From NCBI RefSeq assembly GCF_010093595.1, contig NW_022985439.1, positions 2,748,479 through 2,812,478 on the forward strand: a stretch of DNA of 64,000 nucleotides, in the 5' to 3' direction. Shown in pieces: positions 1-11,691 of this stretch (position 1 is its first letter; each line of letters starts with the position of its first letter). This DNA is from Mytilinidion resinicola. Its lineage: Eukaryota; Ascomycota; Dothideomycetes; Mytilinidiales; Mytilinidiaceae. Position numbers and translations under genes: made by a program. The notes under the pieces were generated by a model that did no database searches, had not been told where the DNA came from, and worked only from the letters and a program-made list of their open reading frames with translations.

Positions 1-1
1 T

Positions 2-1350
2 CCGCGGTTCTTAGCTTCAATTCTTATCGCAGTCCGCTCCGTGCTTCTTGGATTCACAGCCTCCAACTGCATTGTTTTCGGCGAGTACGTCTTATATGCT
101 CTCAAACGAGAACCGTCGCAGTTCGAAGGGAAACTTCTTGGTCTTGGATTGCTCACCACTGTCGTTATCATGCACAGCTGCTTTTTGAAGACAGGAATAC
201 TTATACAAAATGTGCTCGGCTGGGTCAAAATCGCTTTGGCCATCTTTATGGTCTTTACAAGCATCTTCGTGGTTCTTTTCCGGAGCAACGAGGGTATAGA
301 AGGCGCTTCCCAAATCAAAACTAACAGCAGCTATATCTGGGAGGGTTCTGTGTGGAACTGGGGAATCATCTCCACTGCAATGTTCAAGGTTTCCTACTCG
401 TATGCCGGCCTTTCCAACGTCAACAGTGTTCTCAACGAGGTGAAGAACCCGGTTAAAACGCTGAAGTCAGCAGCTACAACTGCACTCATAACGTCTTGTG
501 CTCTATATCTCCTAGTCAACGTTGCCTACTTTCTAGTTGTGCCAATCGAGGATATCAAAGATTCCGGGGAGTTGATCGCTGCGTTATTCTTTGAACGCGT
601 ATTCGGCACCGATGTTGGAAGGGTACTGCTGCCACTGGCAATAGCGACCTCGGCGGCGGGAAATGTCATGGTTGTAACATTCAGTCACGTAAGTATGAGA
701 GGCCGCTCACTCCGCGAAGCATTCTGACATGGAACAGGCTCGAGTTGTGCAAGAGATAGCACGGCAAGGATTTCTTCCGTTCTCGCAATTCATCTCTTCC
801 TCCAAACCATTCGGAGCGCCAATGGGCGCTTTGATTACGCATTACATCCCGTCTTTTCTGGTCATCATCATTCCTGCCGGCAACATCTATTCCTTTATCA
901 TGGACGTTGAGGGTTATCCAGGGCAGTTCTTCTCCATAGCCAGCTCCGCTGGCTTAATCTGGCTCCGATTCAAAAGACCAGATTTGAGAAGGCCATATAG
1001 GGCGTTTCTTCCGGCCGTCGGGTTTCAGATCGCGCACTCGATTTCCGTGATATTTGCACCATTCATACCACGAGAAGGCTTGAATTGGAGGCAACATCTC
1101 TCCGCAGTCAGCTACGCCTTTGTCGGGACTGCTATGTAAGTTCTGTTTCGAAACATCAAGTCTCAGCTAATTCTTCTATAGTCTTTTGTTTGGCGTTTTA
1201 TATTGGTATGTTTGGACAGTATGGTTACCACGCCGGAATGGCTGCACTCTTGAAGAGACAGTAGCAACTTTAGATGATGGCACGACGGTCACGCAGCTTG
1301 TGCATATTCCTATAGGATCAAAGCCGGTACCAACGACATACGATGAATGA
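2..1350 (+). CDS. MUP1-type amino-acid (methionine) permease, 5' partial
   Basis: A plasma-membrane amino-acid/proton symporter of the APC superfamily, LAT branch, like yeast high-affinity methionine permeases MUP1/MUP3. The reading frame is open from base 2, so the N-terminus lies outside the window. Exons are 2-688, 738-1135 and 1182-1350, joined by GTAAGT...CAG and GTAAGT...TAG introns that keep phase, giving 417 visible residues. Hydrophobic helices alternate with short loops. The phrases FGEYVLYALKRE, FKVSYSYAGLSNVNSVLNEVKNPVKT (shown here only as the conserved helix-6 to loop region) and the C-terminal RRPYRAFLP segment are typical of the MUP family. The substrate is inferred from family only. 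No lesion is seen. Confidence 0.85.
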
Positions 1351-1807
1351 TGAGATGTTAATGGGAACGATTCATAGCGTGGGGGCAAATAGAAACGGAT
1401 CCAATGGTATACGTTGTAGATATGAATCATGTACTACTCGTCAGTACGATATCGCTGATTCCCCGCAATTTGATTTTAAAGAAAACAAGGTTATGCTCAG
1501 CAATTCAAGATAATTGGTAGGTCTTCCCACAACCGTTGAGTGATCAAATCGGCTGATTCTCACTGGCGGGGTCAATGCGAGTAGACAGGTAGCTCAACGA
1601 CATGTAAGACGATCTCCTAGGCATGGCATGCTTTTTGCAGGCATTGCGTGCTAGGTGGACGGTCACATTACAAATCCATGCTTGTGCAGCGGAGGCTTTT
1701 GCCGAGGAACATATAGCATCTTGAAGCTTCATCGAAGCTTGAAAGCAAAACCTTTTTTCAACAACCCCACTTCTTCTAATAAAAACTGTCTGTAGATATA
1801 TCCAATC
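1351..1807. other. Intergenic region between permease and oxygenase genes
   Basis: This holds the 3' flank of the permease and the promoter/leader of the oxygenase. A small inverted repeat (gaagcttcatcgaagcttg) lies near 1723-1741. No RNA gene or coding region could be supported. Confidence 0.5.
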
Positions 1808-2875
1808 ATGGCTACCGCTGCAGTTCAACATAGTCCTGGCAATACCCTTGACCAAGTCGTCGAACCTCTGGCTCGGGAAACTAAACCTGCGAAACATGAC
1901 GTTCCTACGGAGCTGTACTATTACGATGATCCCGGTGACGGAACCCCGCCAACTCCCTCTTACGTTGGGTGAGTACTCAGTCGATATAAAGGGAACTTTC
2001 GTTCTAAGACGAGAGTATCAGTAAGCCAAACAGTTACGAACGCCCTCACGTCGCCCAGAACGTCATCATCCACGACATCGCCGGAGACGAGAGTAAATAT
2101 AACATCGACAGCCATGGCTTTCAATTTGTGAAGCATGAAAGCAAAGAGAAGGATTTCGTCGATGACGAGAAGATCAAGGCGGAATACTACCCAGAAATCG
2201 AACAACTCCTCAAGGATACGTGAGTATTGCTTCTGTTTTGAGCAGCAAATAAGGCGTACGCTAACTTCCTTCTCAACAGCTTCGGCGCATCCCGCGTCTT
2301 CATCTTCGACCACACAATCCGCCGCGCAACCTCCGACGCCCGCAACATCGCCGGCCAACTGCGTGGCCCAGCCCGCCGCGTGCACATCGACCAGTCCTAC
2401 GCCGCCTCCGAGAACCGCGTCAAGCACCACCTCCCTGACGAAGCCAACGAGCTTCTCAAGAAACGCTTCCAGATCATCAACGTAAGTCCCCACCACCATC
2501 CCCTTGCCCCACTAAAGCGTCGCGATTGACTCACCTCACGTACCATAGGTCTGGCGCCCGATTAAGACTATCCTTCGCGACCCCCTGACCCTCGCCGACG
2601 CGCACTCCGTGCCCGACAGCGACCTCATCCCCGCCAAGCTTATCTACCCAGACCGCGAGGGCGAGACTTACGTCGTCAAGCCGAACCCGGAGCACCGGTG
2701 GTACTTCAAGTACGCACAGCGGCCTGACGAGCCGTTGTTTATCAAGTGCTTCGATTCTGTGGACGATGGGCGTGCGAGGCGGATCCCGCACACGGCGTTT
2801 GTGAATCCGGCGCATGTGGACGATGCGCCCAGGGAGAGTATTGAGGTGCGGACGTTGGTGTTTTATGATTATTAG
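1808..2875 (+). CDS. CmcJ/AsaB-like hydroxylase-desaturase family protein
   Basis: A member of the fungal CmcJ-like family (cephem 7-alpha-methoxylase P8-related, AsaB/CTB9/NvfI type). Several members are Fe(II)/2-oxoglutarate-dependent oxygenases of secondary metabolism. Four exons (1808-1968, 2022-2219, 2280-2481, 2549-2875) join in phase to 295 residues, close to the family length. Visible hallmarks are the N-terminal ELYYYDDP segment, TFGASRVFIFDHTIRR, the RRVHIDQSY motif that supplies the HxD metal pair, WRPIKT, and RIPHTAF with the likely distal His. The C-terminus ends SIEVRTLVFYDY. The substrate is unknown. It stands just upstream of a regulator and MFS pump on the same strand, with a mobile element between them, so co-function is only a possibility. 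Confidence 0.85.
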
Positions 2876-3227
2876 GGGGGTTTTGAGCTATTGGGTGTAT
2901 GTGAAGATATGGAAAAGTCCTGTGATGTTCTTATGCCTGGATGCAGGTGGGCGTCTGATGCCTTGGAGGAACTGGCCATGAACAGCCACAAGCTTCTGCT
3001 CACTCACATAAACATTCTTGTCATAGTTTAGTTTGAAAGCGAAAATACGTGAGATTTTGGCGAAGAGAACACCGCGTATGGATTATCGACTACCTTGTCT
3101 CCTCCTATTTCCCCTGTGAGTTAACTCCGTATCCCCTGTTTGTGAGCAGAATTACGCCCGGTGAGCAGCAGTAAGAGGGAAAGTGAATCAAGACAAGATG
3201 TGAGCCAAAAGCTGTTGTATAAATGAG

Positions 3228-3808
3228 GGGGAGCGCTACTCTTACACCCCCTTTTCACTACACGTACACCCCCTAATCGCTGCACGTACACCCCCCTCCT
3301 CTTGGCGCTTCACCACCTTCTAATCGGCTCGGAGAGCCCGGAGCTTCCTCCGGGCATTCACCTTTACGTCTCTCTACACGTGATGCTATATACGAGGCCA
3401 TACGTGATGCTATACGCGAGGTCGTACGTGATGCTATACGCGAGGCTGTACGTGATGCTATACACGAGGCCGTACGTGATGCTATACGCGAGGCCGTACG
3501 TGATGCTACACACGAGGCCGTACGTGAGCTCGTACGTGAGCTCGTACATGAGGCTATACATGAGCTCGTACGTGAGCTCGTACATAAGGCTATACAAATT
3601 GGCATTATGTGATTGCTTGTGTTGTACATGGCCGCATTTGGAGAGAGCATTCGGAATTAGTAAGCGAGTTAAGCGAGCGAATCGGAGGCTACGGAACAGT
3701 GTTCCGAGCCAATTAGAAGGTGGTGAAGCGCCAAGAGGAGGGGGGTGTACGTGTAGCGATTAGGGGGGGTACGTGTAGTGAAAAGGGGGTGTACGAGTAG
3801 CGCTCCCC
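3228..3808. mobile_element. Non-autonomous DNA transposon (hAT-like MITE) with 106-bp TIRs
   Basis: A 581-bp element with near-perfect inverted repeats: the left arm 3228-3333 matches the reverse complement of 3703-3808 with about four mismatches. It starts GGGGAGCGCTAC and ends GTAGCGCTCCCC. It is flanked by the identical octamer TAAATGAG at 3220-3227 and 3809-3816, an 8-bp target-site duplication typical of the hAT superfamily. No transposase is encoded. Its centre is a minisatellite. A truncated end of the same family lies at 40116-40182. Confidence 0.85.
3377..3597. repeat. 24-bp minisatellite inside the MITE
   Basis: About six copies of a 24-bp unit (acgtgatgctatacgcgagg plus ccgt) run to about 3523. 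They are followed by degenerate 12-bp derivatives built on acgtgagctcgt to about 3597. Because 24 is a multiple of three, several frames stay open on both strands; these are not genes. Confidence 0.85.
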
Positions 3809-3885
3809 TAAATGAGTGTCAGCAAGTCTAAAAAGTATGCCCAGAAAGCCATTACCCGTATAGGCAGGTCTCGTAAAGTGTGGAA

Positions 3886-4064
3886 TTTTGTTGTAACATC
3901 CGCCAAGCACTGCTGGGATAATATTAGACCGGGCCGCGCAAATATCTCTTGGCGGATATGACAACAACAAACCTCTGCACTTTTGCGCCTGGCCGCTAAG
4001 CCCTGCTGAGTTGGGTGACCCTGTCACGTGCCAGAAATTTTGCTTGGCAGATATTACAACAAAA
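3886..4064. repeat. Short inverted-repeat element (possible MITE)
   Basis: The segment starting TTTTGTTGTAACATCCGCC (3886) is matched in reverse complement by GGCAGATATTACAACAAAA ending at 4064, about 22 of 24 positions over the arms. A third related copy (ttggcggatatgacaacaac) is inside near 3951. No convincing target duplication was found. Confidence 0.5.
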
Positions 4065-4296
4065 CTAGCTATTGAATGGCAGGAGGAAGATATGCACAAG
4101 CACGTGACAAGACGCTGAGTAACCTGTTAGACAGGCCTACCTTGTGGGTGGCCCAACTTCGGGTCAACCGCTACATCTCAGGGCTCGCACCTTCAATTCA
4201 CCTTTCTGTCCAACGTCCGTTAACTAGTCCCTTTAGAGTGCATGCGGAAGTCGACCCGACCCAAAGGTCCAACAAGAGTTTTCGCTTATCCTAAGG

Positions 4297-4352
4297 TTCC
4301 GCCGAAATCACGTCCCGAGGCATGCCAAACAATACCGCCGAGTTCGGCGGAG
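4297..4352. promoter_or_regulatory. Candidate Zn2Cys6 operator upstream of the regulator
   Basis: Two elements stand 150-210 bp before the regulator's start codon: ttccgccgaaa at 4297-4307 and ccgccgagttcggcggag at 4335-4352. The second is an inverted repeat with arms CCGCCGA/TCGGCGG. Zn2Cys6 dimers bind inverted or everted CGG triplets, so this fits autoregulation. A near-identical site lies at 7559-7574 before the MFS gene. Confidence 0.5.
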
Positions 4353-4503
4353 GAACGAGCAACAAACGTCGTCGCTCGCAACTTATCCCACTGATTTCAT
4401 ATCGACAGTCCACTCCAGATGGCATCTCCGACGAGCACCGGGACCGAGGTAACCATCAAGGAAACGACCTAGCCGCAACTAATAGCTTCATCCATCCGGA
4501 AGC

Positions 4504-6912
4504 ATGGATCCGGACGAGTATGAGGACCTTGAGCCTGAAACTAAGCGCAGGAGACTGCGGAAAGGAACGCGCAGCTGCTGGGAATGCAAACGGAGAAAAG
4601 TTCGATGCACCTTTGCATCAGCAACAGATGCAACGTGCATTACCTGCCGCCGGCGTAGCGTAAAGTGCATCAGTCAGGAGCTCCCTGAAGAGCCCACTCG
4701 GGAAGAGGACAGCGTCGGCCGCATTGTGCGCGTCGAAGCTCTACTGAACCAGCTGGTCAACAAGGTCCATCACGGTGCCGCAATAGGTGTAGCCCAATCG
4801 ACGTCTGAGGAAGGCCGAAGACCTGAACCTGCTGCTCCCACGCCCACCAGTGACTCTGAGCCCATCTCGTCTGTATCATTTCATGAGCCTTCGCCGGTGG
4901 GTTCAAATACTTAACCTTCCGTCACTAATGGCTAATTTCCGCAGGAAACAGTCCCTCGACAGAGCGACGGCGCACGTATACACCACTCAACGCCAGCATT
5001 TCGCACGCCAAACTCTCAGACGCCCATATCAGCCAGGGCTGCCCCTTCTGATGCGGGTAAATATGAAAAGATCTCGCATCTTCTCCTTGCAGCTTTTCCC
5101 TCCCAAGAAGACATGTATATCCTACTCAAGGCGGGCAACGGATCCTCTATGTTTTGCCACAACGTCAACGTCAAGTCGGGCAGCCAACTGGATCGCGAAG
5201 CAATCGAAGACGACGCCAAGCTAGCGGAAATCCCTATTCCTAGTACTCATCCAGTTCTGTTGGCCAGACAAATGCTCCTAATTTCATCATTATTGCTGCA
5301 TTTTGCCCCCAATGAACATATACACGGCCTATCTGAACATCATCGCATCGTCATGGAAAGACTTTCAGATACAGCTATCAACCAGGTGACCACAAACGAA
5401 GCGCTATTAGGGACTATGGAGAGCCTAGAGTGCATTCTACTGGAGGGGTTCTTCCACTTGAATTGTGGGAACATCCGACGAGCCTGGCTCGCACTCAGAA
5501 GAGCCATGGGAGCGGCGCAGTTGATGGGCATCGATCGCCCATTCAATTCTCCGGTGAAGGTTCTTGATCCTAGCACCAATATCGACCCACGATTCATGTG
5601 GTTTCGGATCGTCTACATGGACCGCTTTCTCTCTTTGATGCTCGGTCTTCCTCAAGGCAACTCTGATGTGAGCATGGGGTCTGACACAGCACTAGCGAAC
5701 AGCGCGCCTAGTGAACGTCTAGAACGTTTCCATGCCGTGATCTCGGCGAGGGTGCTCGAACGCAACCAGCTCGGGCTGACGCAGCGCGCTATAGCCATGA
5801 CGAAAGAAATTGACACGGAGCTGCTCAATACGGCCGAGTGTCTGCCGGCCAAATTCTGGGGGCCGCCGAATTTTGCTGGATTAGAAAAGGACTCGCAGGA
5901 GGCCTTCTCGGAGAGTATGCGCGTTAAGGACCAGATGTTTCACTATACCTTGCTCAACCAGCTGCATCTGCCGTTTTTGCTGTGTCCCAGCGATGACCGC
6001 AAGAACGACTATTCCAAGATTACCTGCGTAAATGCCAGCCGTGAGATCCTCACACGATTTGTTGACTTCCGCACATTCAACCGTATCACAGCCTGCTGCC
6101 GGCTGGCCGATTTTCTCGCTTTGGTGGCAGGCATGACTCTGATTCTCGCGCACCTCGTCAGCCGGCGCTTCAAAGAGACGGACAATCTGTTGGCGCATCA
6201 GCGGCTTGGGGATCGTGCCACTGTGGAGCAGGCGCTGGAGAATATGGAAGTAAATTCCAAGTTCAACGAAGACATGCTGGGCGTCAGGTGCGCAGATTTG
6301 CTGCAACACATGCTGAAGATCGAGGCAGACGCGGCCCAAGGACAGAGATACAGTACGCAGAAGGTCCAATGGGCTGAGAGCTACCATGAGGACGAGCGCA
6401 ACGTGCTGATTATCAATGTCCCCTACTTCGGCACTATCAGAATCGCCCGCGAGGGTATCAGGTCTATCGAAACGCTCAGGATGTCCCCTCATTCGCAGGA
6501 CCTTGGAGGGCCCATTACGATAGGCGGCATTGGGTCCGTCCACGTTCCCAATCACATATCAACGAATGATTTCGGCCAACCATCCGCCAATGTTTCAGCA
6601 AGTCTTGTTGATGATACTGAACTCGACAACGTTTCGCCCCCGTCCCACCAGCGACCGGAACAACGGCGGACTGGGGAACTACAGGCTGTCTCGGACGCTG
6701 TACAGCTTCCCGGTGCCGTTATCGGAGACGAATTCATGCAGCAGCAAGATCTATACCCTGGTGTAGCTGCAGGCATGAATGATTGGGTCTTCCAGGGCGT
6801 TGACACCGCCTTCTTTGACAGCTTGATGAAGGGGACAAGTGGCCAGATTGGTGATGGAGGCGGGGATGCCGACTGGGGCCCAACTTGGCAGGGCGATCTA
6901 AGTGGATCCTAA
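4504..6912 (+). CDS. Zn2Cys6 transcription factor with fungal-specific TF domain
   Basis: A nuclear DNA-binding regulator of 786 residues from two exons (4504-4896, 4945-6912), spliced in phase 0. The binuclear cluster is near residues 23-55: SCWECKRRKVRC, then CITC and VKC, six cysteines in the right order with a 9-residue central loop. It is preceded by a basic KRRRLRKG stretch. The fungal-specific middle homology region follows (roughly residues 230-420), with ECILLEGFFHLNCGNIRRAW, LMGIDRP and FRIVYMDRFLSLMLGLPQG. I chose the ATG at 4504 because it directly precedes the cluster; an upstream in-window ATG at 4322 leads to unrelated sequence. The target is inferred to be the adjacent MFS pump because of the shared upstream motif. 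Confidence 0.88.
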
Positions 6913-7872
6913 ACTTGGAAGACATAGGGTTTTCTATATACTGCTCGCAATGGTTCAAACCCTGACGAGGATCGGAAGAAAATGACAGAATGTGTTGTGC
7001 CTAGGTCACGGACAAGAATGTAGGCGGTGGAGAGAAGAGCGGCATTCAATATCTGGCCTGAACAGAAGAATGAGATGGAGCTGTACACGTATCCATCGTC
7101 TTCCGGATAGTTTCAAAGCCGCTGCGTCTTCTGCACTCTATAGCTAGATTGTTATAGGCGTCCCCGCCAAGGATTACAACCAGAGCTTGGATAAGACAGA
7201 AATCATTGCATTCGGGAACTGGCCCTGGATCGATTTTACTACGCCAGTTGCCTCGATATGCAGACTTTCCAAGGCCAACGAGACATCACTAACTTTTTTG
7301 CTTTCTGGCTTTCGTCGAGTACAGCTTGCAGTGCAGCTGCTACTCGAATGGCGAATGTCTACGCTCTATGTCCAAGGAGTCCTTTCCCCTGTCAGCCCTC
7401 CTTCTATCAGGTAGTCAACCGACTCAGCACTTTTTTATCCAGACCTCGGAGCTCGACTGAATTCTTGCATTAGTTTCCGTTTGCTTAATTGTAGTGGGGA
7501 AGCTTACATATACGCAGCTCGCATAGCCCACCCACCATCACGCCTCTCAGCGACTCCCCCGAGGTTCGGCGGAGCAAAAAAGATAGCTTGCAGCTCCTCC
7601 GCGTCATGACACAGGCCCATGCGCCCGACTTCTCACCCGAGAAACCCCTTGCTTTCTAATGGGTAAGATCTTTCGAGTTAAAATACTTCTTAAGGTCCGC
7701 ACCTGGATTCTTTTAATCAACCCCTGAAACCTCTTTCCTAAGAGTTGAGAATCTGAGGCAGTATCGTAAAAGAAGAGAAAGAACCCCAACAGTCGATAAA
7801 GCTTCTACGTCAGTGCAACCAATTCGCTAGATTTTATCTTTCTCAACGACAGGACAGCATACCAAGAGGGTG
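6913..7872. other. Intergenic region between regulator and MFS gene
   Basis: This holds the regulator's 3' flank and the MFS promoter. Apart from the motif at 7559-7574 I see no coding region, tRNA or repeat here. Confidence 0.5.
7559..7574. promoter_or_regulatory. Candidate operator before the MFS gene
   Basis: CCGAGGTTCGGCGGAG, about 300 bp before the MFS start codon, matches the core CCGAG-TTCGGCGGAG of the site at 4335-4352 apart from one inserted G. This suggests common control by the neighbouring Zn2Cys6 factor. Confidence 0.5.
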
Positions 7873-9726
7873 ATGGCGAGTCCCGATTTCGAGACCGAAA
7901 AGGGAGCGCATAACGATGACCTCTCCCAAGATTTGAAACCACTGGACACCGAGAAAGCAGAGGAAAATGCCAGACCAGTCGAGCCACTAGATGCGCCCAC
8001 GAGCGAGTACCCCCATGGAACGCGCCTCGCCATTATTGTACTCTCTCTCATGCTCAGCACCTTCTTGATAGCCCTCGACAACGTAAGCGCTTGCTTCCCT
8101 CTCCAAAGATAATGACGGCTGACCCTCCCTCTCCTCAAAAGACTATTATCGCCACCGCAATCCCCAAAATCACAGACGAGTTTCACGGCCTCGACAAGGT
8201 AGCATGGTATGGCTCCGCCTACTTTATGACCTTCGGCGCTTTCCAATCAACCTGGGGCAAATTCTTCAAATACTTCCCTCTTAAAACCTACTTCATCGCC
8301 GCCATGGTCATCTTCGAAATCGGCAGCCTGATCTGCGCCGTGGCCCAGAACCCCACAACCCTAATCGTCGGGCGCGCCATCGCAGGCTTCGGCGGCGCGG
8401 GCATTGCCACTGGCGCGTTCACGATTATCGGGTTTGCGGCCGAGCCGCAGAAGCGGCCGCAGTTGATCGGCTACACGGGCGCGACATATGGGATTGCTGC
8501 TGTGCTGGGCCCGCTGCTTGGTGGCGCGTTCTCGGATAAGGTTAGCTGGCGGTGGTGCTTCTATATCAATTTGCCGATTGGGGGGTTGGCAGCCTTGATG
8601 GTGCTGCTCTTCTTTCATACCCCGAAGGACGCGAAGCCGGCGGAAGCTAGTTGGAGGGAGAAGCTGCTGCAGATGGACCTCATCGGCGCGGCGCTCGTTA
8701 TGGGCTTGATAGTCTCATACATCCTGGCGCTCGAGTATGGTGGGCAGACGAAGCCTTGGAAGAGCAGCGTTGTAATCGGTCTGCTGGTTGGCTCCTTCGC
8801 GCTCACCGTTACCTGCGTCGTTTGGGAGATCTTTCAGGGCGAGCGTGCCATGATAGTACCACGCTTGGTACGTTATCCTTTAGTGCTCTCTTGAAAGCAG
8901 AATCCGGCTAATTTTGTTCCCCCGTAATTCAGTTCAAACAACGCTCGGTGTGGGTCAGCTGCATCTTCCAATTCTTCTTTGCCGGCTCCTACTTCACCAT
9001 CCTCTACTACCTCCCGATTTACTTCCAAAGCGTCTACAACGTCAGCCCTATCGGGTCAGGCGTGCGCAACCTCCCCCTCATCATCACGCTCACCATAGCG
9101 GCCACTCTCCAAGGCGTCGCGCTATCCAAAGCCGGCTACGCCACTCCATTCATGGTCGTGGGCGCTGCAATCGGAACGATCAGCTCCGGCCTTTTCTACA
9201 CGCTCGACGTCGACACCTCTGCTGGCAAATGGATCGGCTTCCAGATCCTGTGCGGCTTTGCCGCAGGGGGAACGTTCCAAACCGCCATCGCCGTCGTACA
9301 GGTCAACGCGAAACCTGAGGATATGTCGTCTGCCACGGCTATAATTTTCTGTGAGTATCTCTCTCTTTCACGACCTCCCCCTTAAAGAACGATCAATAAC
9401 CAGTGTGCTCAGTCTTCCAAATGATCGGCGGCTCGTTCTGCCTCTCAGCAGCGCAGTCGGCATTCAACAACAGAATGATCTCCACCCTAGCCTCCACGGC
9501 TCCTGGAGTGAATCCCGCGATAGTCCTCGCGACCGGCGCCACGCAGATTCGCTCGGCGTTCACGGCGGCTCAGGTGCCGGATATTGTCGCGGCGTACATG
9601 GCGGGCCTCAAGGTCGTCTTCGCGATTACGGTCGGGACGTTTGGATTCGCTTGCCTGATCGGCTTTTTCGGAAGCTGGAAAAGGCTCCATGCCGAGGATT
9701 TGAAGAAGGCTAGCGGTGCCGCCTAA
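7873..9726 (+). CDS. DHA2-type MFS drug/metabolite efflux transporter
   Basis: A plasma-membrane proton antiporter of the 14-helix DHA2 group, which exports toxins, drugs or secondary metabolites. Exons are 7873-8082, 8142-8867, 8933-9350 and 9413-9726, about 555 residues. The last acceptor could also be nine bases earlier at 9404, but 9413 gives the more typical FFFQMIGG. Motifs are [14 protein letters not shown] at the end of helix 1, [11 protein letters not shown], and motif C with [10 protein letters not shown] then [13 protein letters not shown]. The N-terminal 50 residues are acidic and cytosolic. It lies on the same strand as the Zn2Cys6 gene and shares an upstream motif with it, a common pump-plus-regulator arrangement. 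The substrate is unknown. Confidence 0.88.
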
Positions 9727-10618
9727 GACACCTAGCGCAAACCAGAGATTAACATTGTTGGTCTTTCCAAGAGGGGGAATTGGTGAAAAACGGCACCGCG
9801 AAGAGCTCGAATCAGAGAGAGTGCAGTTGTATAATGTGAGAGTGTGTTTTCGGCGACTTTGATGCCGCAGCCGTAGGATCCGTCCTTTGTATTCCTTTTG
9901 TCCTTTTCTCATAGTATTCGTGCCTAGAATTTGGCTCATTTGAAGCCGAAGTTTATTCTTTTATTGCGTATAGAGCCTGGAAATCCGCCATTCGAGAAGC
10001 AAGTGCGCCGTAAGCTGGACACAACTAAAGCTAGATAGCATTGAAGTTAGTAATGTCTGTTTAGCCGGGAAAGGTTGCGTATTGAAGCAGCCGGTGCGGT
10101 AAGAATGACCCTGAGCTAAGTCGCCTGCAAAAAGTAAGCTCCAGTAAGTACTGTCTTCATTTCACAATATGCCATCTCGTCTTAGCAGTTATCGACCATC
10201 CCTCTACCAAAGCCAAAGCTTCTCGTTGTAGACTAGCTACAAGACCCTCAGACACTACACGGCAAACGAAGACCCCGGAATATTTCCGCTATCTTACGAA
10301 CTCGCTTACGAATCTGTCTCAGTAGCGATGAATCCTCTTTCTTGGTGGTGATTGCTTTATATGTTGTTTACTGATTGCAATCTTAAGCCTCGGATCAATG
10401 ATGACAAATAAAGGCCGAATCGCTGTGCGAGGTCGCGGAGGAACAAGGGAGGACACGACTGAAGATAAAGGAGTTGCGAGTGAACTTCGCGAAGCTCCGT
10501 AAGCTTAATTGACAGTCGAAAGACCAACACTTCAAGCGAAGCACTTTCATGCCATCAATCAGGTTGTTACCGCATATGAAATCAAACAACTCCCTGTATC
10601 GAAATCCTGTCGTTTAGA
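9727..10618. other. Intergenic region
   Basis: The 3' flank of the MFS gene and the promoter of the NmrA-like gene. No gene, RNA or convincing repeat was found in these 890 bases. Confidence 0.5.
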
Positions 10619-11691
10619 ATGTCCAACATCAAGAACGTCGTCATCATTGGTGTAGGTATTTTCCTCTTAGATTGTAGTGACCATAGACTAAAAAACACCT
10701 TAATCCAGGCTTCTGGAAATCTAGGTCCAACAGTGCTAAATCAGTTCGTCAACTCGCCCTTTAATGTCACCGTCTTCAGCCGGAAAGAATCCAATGCCGT
10801 CTTCCCAGAGTCGGTTAAAGTTATCAAGACCGACTTCAGCAGCGAATCGCTGTCCCAGAATCTCGCAGGCCAAGACGCCGTCATTTGCACCCTTGGCGGC
10901 GTCGAAGGTTTCCGAGACCAGGCTCGAATCATTGATGCCGCTATCGCAGCAGGTGTGAAACGTTTTATACCTAGCGAATTCGGAAGTGATACCACCAGTC
11001 CCGAAGTTTTGAACATCGTCCCGGCTTTCGGGCCAAAGGTGGAGACCATTGACTATCTGAAGAGTAAAGAAAGCGAAGCGTTTAGTTGGACGAGTGTAAT
11101 CCCTGGCCTATTTTTCGACTGGGTAAGTAATGGGCGTTTCCTTGATATCAAGCCTAAGAGCTGACGAGAACTTCCTAGGGCAGCAAGTTTGGCTCAATAG
11201 GGTTTGACTTTCAGAATCGCAAGGCAGCGATCTGGGACGGCGGCGACGTCGCCTTTTCTGCTACCAACACTAGCACAGTCGGGCTTGCGCTCGTGAGAAG
11301 TCTTTCGGCTCCAAATCTCGAAGCTACTAGGAACCGGCACGTCTTTCTGGCCTCTCACACTGTCACCCAAAACGAAATGGTTACGGCGCTGGAGAAGCTC
11401 ACCGGACAGTCTTGGGAAATTTCAAATGTGGACTCCGCACTTGTTATCGAGGGAAAGAGCAAAGAGTTCCGTGATGGTAACAGCAAGGCTGCTTTTCCGC
11501 TCATTCAATCTAGCATCTTTGGCAAACCTGGATTCTGTAATTTCACTGGCAAGACCTGGAATGAGAAACTGGGGCTGCCTAAAGAAGACTTTGAGGCCGA
11601 TCTAAAGGACATCTTGGAAGGTAGAAAACCGGAACCATTTGGTCGACAAGTTGGTCGTTATCCTGATTGGTCTGATCCTGGCTCTAAATAG
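10619..11691 (+). CDS. NmrA-like/isoflavone reductase-like NAD(P)-binding protein
   Basis: A cytosolic atypical short-chain dehydrogenase of the isoflavone reductase (CipA/PCBER) group. It is either an NAD(P)H oxidoreductase on small aromatic substrates or a redox sensor like NmrA. Exons 10619-10651, 10709-11122 and 11179-11691 join in phase to 319 residues. The Rossmann motif is split by the first intron: VVIIG then ASGNLGP, giving the GxxGxxG pattern at the N-terminus. Further marks are VFSRKES after beta-2, AVICTLGGV, and AAGVKRFIPSEFGSD with the conserved FxPSEFG. The C-terminal half is a plausible substrate lobe. The exact reaction cannot be told. It lies downstream of the regulator and pump on the same strand. 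Confidence 0.85.

Noticed and set aside
3377..3523. CRISPR-like regular repeats
   Set aside because: Units are contiguous with no spacers and the genome is eukaryotic; it is a minisatellite.
3302..3763. Open frame of 153 codons with repeated YVMLYARP-like units
   Set aside because: It arises from the 24-bp minisatellite inside a MITE; open frames exist on both strands for the same reason.
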